Below, piece after piece: positions 56,412-64,000 of a stretch of 64,000 nt of DNA (the stretch's first letter is position 1; each line of letters opens with the position of its first letter). Source of the DNA: Dactylis glomerata (taxonomy: Eukaryota; Streptophyta; Magnoliopsida; Poales; Poaceae); contig QXEO01000433.1 of the NCBI GenBank assembly GCA_007115705.1, positions 434,001 through 498,000 of the forward strand. Direction: 5' to 3'. The position numbers and the translations under genes were made by a program. The notes beneath the pieces were generated by a model that saw only the letters and a list, made by a program, of their open reading frames with translations, was not told the origin of the DNA and did no database searches.

Positions 56412-58091
56412 TGATACATCTCAAATGTATCTATAATTTTTGATGCTCCATGCTTGTTTTTACACCATTTGCTTAGTGTTTCGTTACACTTCATGGCATT
56501 TTTTTGCATTTTCCGGAACTAACCTATTAACGAGATGCCACAGTGCCAGTTCCCTTTTTTTTGCTGTTTTTGTGTTTTAGAAAAGTTACATAGGAAATAT
56601 TCTCGGAATTGGACGAAACAAAAGCCAAACATCCAGAAATTCACCGAAGCTTCCAGAGAACCGAAGAGGAGATGGAGTGGGGCCACAGGCCGCCCACACA
56701 ACAAGGCGGCGCGGCCAAGGGCTAGGCCGCGCCCCCTATGTGTGTGGCCGCCTCGGTCCACTTCTGACAATGCCTCTTCACCTATAAAGTCCCCCCGATG
56801 GGAAAAACCTAAACACCTGATCACTTTTCTAGAAACATATCGCGATCCGCCGCCGTCGTCGACCCGAGATCGGGAGGGTCCAGAAGCTCTTCCCGGCACC
56901 CTGCCGGAGAGGGGAATCACCACCGGAGGCCTTCTTCATCGCCATGCTTGCCTCCGGCGCGATGAGTGAGTTGTCTACCTTGGACTATGGGTCCATAGAA
57001 GTAGCTAGATAGTTGTCTTCTCCACCATGTGCTTCATGTTTAGATCTCATGAGCTGCCTTACATGATCGAGATCACCGTTATGTAATTCTACATGTTGTG
57101 TTTGTTGGGATCCGATGAATATTGGTGTTATGCTTGAGTTGATATACTGAATATTATCTTATGTTATCTCTATGTTGTTTATGATCGTGCATGCTCTCCG
57201 TTGTTAGTAGCTATCTTGGCCGAGTAGTTGCTAGTGACTCCAAGAGGGGGTATTTATTCTCGATAGTTGGGTTCATGCCTCTATTTAATCTGGGGGAGTG
57301 ACAGAAACCTCTAAGGTTGTACATGTGTTGTTGCCACTAGGGAGAAAACAACATTCATATGCTCAAGGGCATATGCTTTGTTTACATTACACACTTTGCT
57401 TAATGCAGTTATCTGTTGTTCGCAACTTAATACTTGTGGAGTTCTCAGATTGATTTGCCACAAGTGGATTATTAGTCATAGATGCAGTTGGATGGCGGTC
57501 TATGTATCTTGTTGTAATGCCCAGAGTAAATCTCATAGTGATCCTCTCGACATATGCACGTTGTCTTTATTATATCAATTGCCCAACTGTAATTTGTTTA
57601 CCCAGCATGTGTTATTTTATCTTATGGAGAGACACTAGTGAACTGTGGACCCCGGTCCTATTTCCATTATATTGCTATCACCTGTTTACTTTACTCGCAC
57701 TGTTTATTTTACTCGCATACTACTATTGCTTTGCACTCAATACGCTCATACCCTTTGTTTCAAGCAAACCGGTGAGATTGACAACCTCATCGTAAGTTGG
57801 GAACAAAGTATTTGGTTGTGTTGTGTGCAGGTTCCACGTTGCTACTAGTTGAAGACGCGCTAACAAGATATTGTTAAAAGCGCCCTTATTGGAGTGTCAC
57901 TAGGCTAGCAAGCATCACCTTCTAGAGTATTGGCTTTTTCCTACTGGATTGATAACCTTGGTTTCATAACTGAGGGAAAACTTGCTGCTATATTCATCAA
58001 ACCTTCTCTTGGGGTTTCCAACTGGCCAGTCATTTACTTCATCAACTACACGCCAACAAGTTCTCTGGCACCATTCATCACCGCACCATCA
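56412..58091 (+). repeat. SabB 3' LTR
   Basis: Begins TGATACATCTC and ends CACCATCA. TATA box CTATAAAG at 56782-56789. Followed by the TSD CCAAG. Confidence 0.92.
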
Positions 58092-58096
58092 CCAAG
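58092..58096. repeat. TSD CCAAG, right of SabB
   Basis: Identical to 28318-28322. Confidence 0.93.
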
Positions 58097-59584
58097 CCTG
58101 GATAAGAAAAGGAAGCATCTCGACGAACTGCTCTCTTTGAGTACCTCTGCTCAAAAAGATGCGCCAGGGGAGCCCTTTGGCTCCCAATACTTCTGAAGTT
58201 CAAATTTTTGATGCTTTGGACTTGTAAGTTTGGTGACTTGAATCTTTATAATTTTAGTTCTTGCTCTTTTGGTTGATGCTAGATTTTGCTTTTTGTTCCC
58301 TTCTCAGTGACAATGATGATCTGAAGAGGGATGCTGCAGCTGCTCCCCTCTTGGATACTTTGACTACCACCAAGGTGCCCTCTCAAGAGGACGCTGTGGT
58401 GGTTAAATCACCAGAACTCCCCCCTAAGAAGAGTACTCCTGCTCGTGCTTCCAAGCGTCTAAAGAAGACGGTGGCAGTGGGTACTTCTCTTGAAGCCCAT
58501 CGACCACCAGCTTCTTCGGATGATGTGAGTATTGCTTCTTGTAGTCGATTCTTTCATTGCTTGATCTTTTCTCTCATGCTTTCATTTTGCAGAGTTTGAT
58601 GAAAAAATTTCTCTCCCTTTGTGCTAAGTGTGTCGGGTTCCGGGAGACTGCTCGGGCCTCTCAGGGTATGTCTGTTTTGTGTTGTAGCTTCTACTTGTTC
58701 GTGTGCCTTCCCATGGTTTCTTACTCCCTTTCCTTTTCCTGTTTTGGATTGTAGATGCTTCGACCATGGCTAATGCTCGCATAACGGCTCTAGAAGCCAA
58801 ACTTAATGCTTCTAGAGAAGCTTGGGAAGGTGCCAATGCTGCCAAGGTCGCTGCTGAGAAGGCTACTAAGTCAGCAGAAACCAAGGCCAAGAAAGCTGAA
58901 AAAGCACTTGCCAATGCTGATCAGAAGCGGGTCCAATGAGAGCAGGCTATAGCCAAACGTCTCGACAAGGTTTCATGCTTTTATTTGCTAATATTTGCTC
59001 GCTTTCTCTTGATTTTTCCCTTCTGTGGTGCAGCAGAGAAAATTGGAGTATCTTGGAAACTTCGACAGCCGGATAGTGAAGACCCTCTGCTGGCTGCGGT
59101 GGATTTGCTGGAATCGAACTAGACATTGGTCCAAGAAGTTCTTCAGCTGACCCGACCCATGCTGATGCGGATGTTTGTCGGGTTGTGGCCGAAGAAGAAG
59201 GCGGAGATGCTAGTCGACAACCTCAAGAAGCTTGCCGAGGCCTTCGACACCCTCCAAGATCCTGTTCTTGCAATGAAGGGCCGGTCGGTAAAACAGGGTG
59301 TCGAAGGGGCGATTGCGCTTGCTCAATCGCACGGTGAAGAAGTGGACTGGGAGAAGGTTAGCTCTTCTCGTGCTCGTCCTCTTTCAGAGCTGCTAGGGTT
59401 CTTTGAGAAGGCGAAGAAGTACGCGCCAGGCATTATGTCTATTATCACTCCTTCGGCGGCTTCTTCGACTCCTATGCCTAGCTCTTCGACTCCTATGCCA
59501 AGTGCTTTAATGCCTCTGCCAAGTGCCAATGCTGATTCTTCTGCACCTTTTACTGCCATGGAGCCTGCTGCTGAGGTGGCGTAG
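58097..59584 (+). pseudogene. TatB antisense gene 1, 3' exons (coiled coil)
   Basis: Exon pieces with good splice sites: 58097-58223 (continuing exon 2), 58308-58524, 58593-58665, 58755-58969 and about 59034-59584. The first part is basic (LDKKRKHLDEL; ARASKRLKK), the fourth is a strong coiled coil (ITALEAKLNASREAWEGANA), and the last carries the helical C-terminal domain (KKAEMLVDNLKKLAEAFDTL) and an S/P/A/M tail. Stops at 58194-58196 (TGA), 58937-58939 (TGA) and in the last exon near 59120 (TAG) break it. The same exon order is seen in TatA and TatD. Confidence 0.72.
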
Positions 59585-59757
59585 AGTTTAGCCTTTTCTT
59601 GTAATTTCTTTTCTTTTGAGTTAATGTAGTAGAACTTCCATCCTTCAGCTGATAATCTATCGGGGAACCCTGTAATTTGTTTTGCTTTATGAAGTGTTGC
59701 GCTTGGTCAATTGATGGGTTTCTGAGTTGTTTTTCCTTTCATTCTTTTGCCTTCTAG

Positions 59758-60695
59758 CCTGTGTATGTTGGTGGATCGCTGAATCGTGATCGCGACTCGC
59801 CACCCACCAATGTGTTCAACTCTGGGGTTCCTTCTCCTCCTCGTTCTCCTTGCCGATGCACTGAGTATTTGTCGAGGATTTCGGACCTCGAAGGTCACTT
59901 GTCATTGCTGAAGCGTTAAGCAAAGTCTACCTTGGACCAGGCTGGGAGGTCTTATAGTTTGATGAGGTAGGTATCTGCGCTTGAAGATAAAGTGTCTAGT
60001 TTGGTGTCCCAGGTCATGCACCTGAAGAAATGTGACTCCTATCTTGTTGAGATTATCGAGTCAGCTTGCGAGCAGCTGAAATGTGAGTTTTCTTCAAACC
60101 CTTTTGAATTTCCTTCTGATTTTCTTGACTTTGTACTCTGATGAATTTGCATCTTCCAGGTACTTGCTTGCATCCCACTTATGAGGATCGTTGGGTTTCT
60201 GAGCAAATCGCAGCTCTGGAAAGGTTGTCGAAAGATACCAATACTTTATGGGCTGATCCGCGGTGTCGCAGCGCCGTTGTTCTTCTGCAGGATCGCACTC
60301 AACATATTGGGGAAGCAGTCGATGGTTGTCAAAGATTGTTGACAACCATGTACTCCGTTATGCTTCCTCGCAATCCTCCACCGGAAAGTTTTAAGCAGCT
60401 GCTCGACGCTTTTAGATCGAGTCAACGAATTCATCGTTTGATAGAACTAAACTTAGTAGCTGGTGCTATCTTTGCTCTTGGATGGATATGCAAGTGGCAT
60501 CCAAGGCTGACCTATAGTTCCATGTCTCTAAGTTTTCCTCCAGGGCGCGTGAAGCTACAGGTCCATATGGATGCCACGCTTCATCCGGCTAGGAGAATCA
60601 TAGGTAGGTTGCCTCAAGAGGATGCTGGAATTTTCTGCGATCATCATTATTTGAATCCTCTTGCGGTAGATGATTCAGATCAACCAATGTTTTAA
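59758..60695 (+). pseudogene. TatB antisense gene 2, coiled-coil protein
   Basis: Two exons: about 59758-60082 and 60160-60695, with acceptor CCTTCTAG, donor AAT|GTGAGT and acceptor CTTCCAG. The first is a coiled coil (YLSRISDLEGHLSLLKR) with a TAA and a TAG where CAA and CAG are likely. The second is open over 178 codons and holds WVSEQIAALERLSKDTN, LLDAFRSSQRIHRLIELNL and GAIFALGWICKWHPRL. I do not recognise a domain. It is separate from antisense gene 1, whose stop is at 59584, unless the two are alternatively spliced. Function unknown. Confidence 0.6.
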
Positions 60696-61050
60696 TGTTC
60701 TATTGTGGTATATACATTTTTGTTTATGAAACGTGAGAGTTTTCATTTTCTGGGGCTATTTGCCAGAAATTTTTGTTCTCAAGGCATTTATATTAGTGCG
60801 TTTGCCGCAATTCCATTTGAGATTTGTTTCGCTAAGACTTGTAAACTTGAAAAAGAGGAACTTTGTCTTTATTATGCTTGAATGTAAGATACATGGGGTG
60901 TCCCAAGAGACCCGGCCAGTGACCTGTGTTCTGGGTCTAGAGAGCATTGCCCTAGGATAACTTGTGGCTTAATAGCCTTATTTTTCTACTCTACTCTTGT
61001 ACACTTGCTGTCTATGTTGTCGAGGTCTTTTCCTCTTCTCCTGTAGCTTC
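60696..61050. other. Spacer between TatB antisense gene 2 and gag-PR
   Basis: 355 bp without a gene. RT, RH and IN would be expected here or to the right in a complete Tat element, but none of their motifs is present in this spacer. Confidence 0.7.
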
Positions 61051-63944
61051 CTATGGGTCTGATGGTTGTACCCGCAGTTTCTTCGCTTCTGGCTCCGCTG
61101 GATGTCCTTCGAGTTGTTTTGTGACGCCTGTAGTCGTGCTTGTTGCCTTGCCCTTGAGTTCTCCATAGTTGGCTATCATGCCAAAATTTTGCGCCATTTT
61201 ATGGAATTCTTTGTCGCATAGATCTGATAGTTCGAAGCTTCCCTTTACTGTGATAATCCCGTTTGGTCCTAGCATCTTGAGTACTAGGTACGTATAGTGA
61301 GGTACTGCCATGAATCGTGAAAACGTGGGTCGCCCGAGGATCGCGGATATTGAGATGGCCAGTCCATGACTTCGAAGTCGAGCTTTTCTCTTCTGTAGTT
61401 TTGGCGATTACCGAAGCAGACATTGAGTGTTATTTGACCCAATGGATAGTTGGCACTCCCTGGTATGATCCCGTGGAAAGAACAATCCGTAGGCTTCAGG
61501 AACTCCAATGACATGTGCATTGCCCATAGTGTCTTTGCGTATATCAGGTTTATTCCGCTCCCTGCATCCATGAATACTCTATCAACATCGTATGTCCCGA
61601 TTTGAGCTTTGAGTACCAAAGACGTGTTTCCCGGCCGAGGTACTGTTATAGGGTGATCATCCCTGCTGAATTCTATGGGTTGTTCGGACCAGTGTAAGTA
61701 TTCCATGGTTGCTGGAGGCGATGTTACTACTAGGTTCACTTGTCGAGTTATACTCTTTTCTTCTTTGTTCGAATTTGGGACTAGTTGTATCATTGCTGTG
61801 ATGTGCCCTTTGGACGAGATATATCCTCCATCATTGTCGTGTCCTTGGCTTGGCTGGTTTTGACCTTGCGACGCTCCATTGTTTGCTTGTTGGGTTGTTG
61901 TAGGTGCGTTGCTTGTGTTCCCTTCATACCCTTGCCTCTTTGCTTCGGCTTGTTTGTTGACTGCCGCCTCCTGAAGTGTCAAGAATGTTTTGCAATCTTT
62001 CATTGCGTGTCTAGACACCCTTTTCCCATCAATGAACGCGGAGTGTATATGACACGGTCCGTTTAGCATATCATCTGGTGATGGATTGTATTCTCGAGGT
62101 TCTCTTGACTGGAACCTTTTGCTATTGCTAAAGTCTTTTCTTCCGTAGCTACGGTATCCTGAGTTTCTGCGGTCCTCTCCTTGATAGTTATTGGTTTTAT
62201 ATCCCGCGGCTACTGGACTGTGAGAACCGTAGTTGTCGTAGTTGCGGGATCTTCTTGTTTGTCCACTGTATCTATTTCCCCTGTCATCTTCTGGTGATCG
62301 TGTCTGTTTGTTGTTGCACGCGTCTTCGCCACCTGCAAATCTGTTTGCTATATCCATTAGATCTGATACTGCCTTTGGCTTGATTCTGCCCATCTCTTCA
62401 ACTAAGTCTCCTCGTCGCAACCCGAGTGTGAAGCCATCGATCGCTCTTTCATCTGAGACTTCGACTGCGGAGTTCTTGATAATGCTCCACCTTTGAATAT
62501 ACGACCTAAGTGTCTCATTGTGTTGTTGTACATAGGCTTTGACTTCTTCTATCGATGCTGGCCGCTTGTATGTTGATTTGAAGTTGCTCGCAAATTGCTT
62601 TGTGAGCTCTTCACAGCTTCCGATTGTTCCTCTTTCTAATTTGCTCAACCATGACCTGGCTGCGCCGGTGAGGTGTAACCAAACTTTGCAATGCTGTTTC
62701 CTTCGTTCCTCCTAATATTTTTACTTCCTGCAAGTAATGTCATAGCCATGATTGCGGCTCCTGGGATCCATCATACTTTTGCTGGTCGTGGGGCAGTTTG
62801 AAACCCTTGGGTACTGGTGTGGTGCAAACTCTATGAGTAAAGCAGGACGCCCCCATCTCTTTTTCGTCGTCTTTGTAGTCATATGCCTTAGTGCGAGTCC
62901 TGGACCTTCGATTTCCTCCATGCTTCGGGATTTTGTGGTGTCTTGGCAATGGTGATCTAGATCTTCGACTACCACTCCAGTGTCGAGGACTGTTGTGACG
63001 GCGTGTTGACCTAGGCTTATGCATTCATTTATTGCGATATGCTTCGTCTTATTTTTTGCTGTCAACTTGTTGCCTACCATCCTTAATCCTTGCAGTGCTG
63101 CCTGGTGCATATGTTCCCTTGGGTCTCCTGGACTTGGTCGTGTCGTGTACAGATATGTTTGTGCTGCCACAAGCGCTGCTTCTGGTGCCTTTGGTATGAT
63201 ATTGCCTTGCTCGTCGACCGATAGGAAAGACGAGTCGAGGTTTTTAGAGAGGCTTCGCTTTTCTGAGTATTCGAGCTTTTCAACCCTTGATCCATGCCTG
63301 CGGTTCCTTTTGCTTTTTGTGTATGATGCGTCGCTGCGTGCTTTGTGAAGAGCTGCGCTTGCTGCAATGGCTGAATCTTTCCTTTTTTGTATTTCGCTTC
63401 TTTCTCTTGCTAGTTGCTTTGATTGCTGTCTTAAGGCATAATGATACCCTAAAAGCATGTTTTTGCTTGCATCTGTTGGTATGGGCACGCCGTGTTCTAC
63501 GGCTATTTTGATTATCTTCCACTCCTCGACTGATAGTCGAACTTTTTCTCTGTTTGCCAGAGAATCTGTAGTTTCTCCTTCTGCTAAGTGATTTGCTCCT
63601 CTGTTTACGTTTGCTGGGTTGAGTACTGGATTGTTGTTTTCATCAAATTCTTCTGAGTTGTCTCCTACAATTGCGAGTACTTGATACCGGTTGTCGAACT
63701 TGCTATCGAAGCTTGAGAAGATAGTTTCATCATCCTCATTAAGCTCTAGTCCTATCTTCCAGGTGTCTGTTGATTTGTCTGAAGCATCATCATGGCAGAC
63801 CATGAGGTCTTCGAGTTGATCCCCTAGGTCGAGATTCTCCATGGTTTCGTCAAGTTTGTCGATTTTTTCTCCTGTGATTTCTGCTATTGCAAAGCTGACC
63901 GGCGAGTTTGCCTTGCTGGAAGAGCCCACCGATGATTCGGACAT
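61051..63944 (-). pseudogene. TatB gag and protease region
   Basis: Gag starts at ATG 63942-63944 (MSESSVGSSS), has an acidic N-terminal half, a K/R-rich stretch (YTKSKRNRRHGSRVEKL), and the capsid part, where a TGA near 62745 and a frameshift near 62680 break it. The next frame (61284-62648) covers the rest of capsid (QFASNFKSTYKRPASIEEV), a zinc knuckle C-x2-H-x11-H-x4-C (CHIHSAFIDGKRVSRHAMKDC spans it) and the protease (RVFMDAGSGINLIY, D-A-G). A second frameshift near 61340 precedes the final part (TYLVLKMLGPNGIITVKGSF). No RT follows. Confidence 0.82.
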
Positions 63945-64000
63945 TGCGATTGTCTCGGTTTCACTTGTCGACGGATCCGGTTTCGCCAGATCTGAAAGGC
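63945..64000 (-). other. TatB leader upstream of gag
   Basis: Only 56 bp are visible. Neither a PBS nor an LTR end is reached. Confidence 0.6.

Larger units (their letters stand above)
28323..58091 (+). mobile_element. SabB, Sabrina/WHAM-like non-autonomous element, interrupted by TatC
   Basis: Two LTRs of 1683 and 1680 bp (28323-30005 and 56412-58091) flank a PBS, a short gag-like frame, non-coding internal DNA and a PPT. Perfect TSD copies CCAAG lie at 28318-28322 and 58092-58096. No protease, RT or integrase is visible in its own internal DNA (30006-33530 and 56302-56411), so it appears non-autonomous or internally deleted. Confidence 0.9.
20925..64000 (-). mobile_element. TatB, Tat-type element without visible pol, runs off the right edge
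   Basis: Own sequence: 3' LTR about 20925-21203 and 25782-25836, leader 25837-27102, antisense gene 1 (27103-28322 and 58097-59584), antisense gene 2 (59758-60695), gag-PR (61051-63944) and leader to 64000. The rest is inserted DNA (solo LTR, SabB with TatC and TatD). Gag-PR is followed directly by antisense gene 2; RT, RH and IN are absent from the expected place. Confidence 0.78.

Overview
The window looks like intergenic DNA of a large grass genome, most likely Triticeae (wheat, barley or rye type). I base this on the LTR families, which I recognise from memory without a database check, and on the deep nesting of LTR retrotransposons. I see no host gene, RNA gene or CRISPR array. Nearly every base falls in a retroelement, and many ends are fixed by LTR pairs, primer-binding sites (PBS) or 5-bp target-site duplications (TSD).

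Layout, with labels used below. LARD-like: 1-6148, minus strand, a long-LTR element running off the left edge and inserted in TatA. TatA: 6149-16425, minus-strand Ty3/Gypsy (Tat-type) element, gag-pol plus a spliced antisense gene, right LTR 15495-16425. TatB-old: 16426-18609, fragment of another Tat element holding part of an antisense gene, split by TatA on its left and by SabA on its right. SabA: 18610-20924, 5' part of a Sabrina/WHAM-like element. TatB: from about 20925 to beyond the window end; its short 3' LTR is split by a 4573-bp solo LTR (21204-25776, TSD CTAGC) and its antisense gene is split by SabB. SabB: 28323-58091, TSD CCAAG. TatC: 33531-56301, inside SabB. TatD: 35799-48597, inside TatC, TSD GGCGT. 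The chain TatB-old > SabA > TatB > SabB > TatC > TatD is six levels deep.

The four Tat families share a plan: gag, protease (PR), reverse transcriptase (RT), RNase H (RH) and integrase (IN) on the minus strand (pol is absent from TatB), then a gene on the plus strand between the end of gag-pol and the 3' LTR, with its own TATA-like promoter. In TatA, TatB and TatD this gene is spliced and codes for the plant 'putative gypsy-type transposase' (PF04195-like) protein with coiled coils. In TatC it is an intronless gene for an AT-hook plus B3-like DNA-binding protein. All gag-pol copies carry stops or frameshifts.

The most unusual signal is that each Tat family is studded, in LTRs, introns, spacers and both coding strands, with its own short CG-containing word: ATGGCGG/CCGCCAT in TatD, GCCGRCAT in TatA, CTCGCGAG and its deaminated forms in TatC, CTTCGAC in TatB. 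Together with the antisense-coded protein this suggests a family-specific recognition system, perhaps an anti-silencing or packaging factor acting on its own element. A second signal is an identical in-frame UAG between PR and RT in TatA, TatC and TatD.
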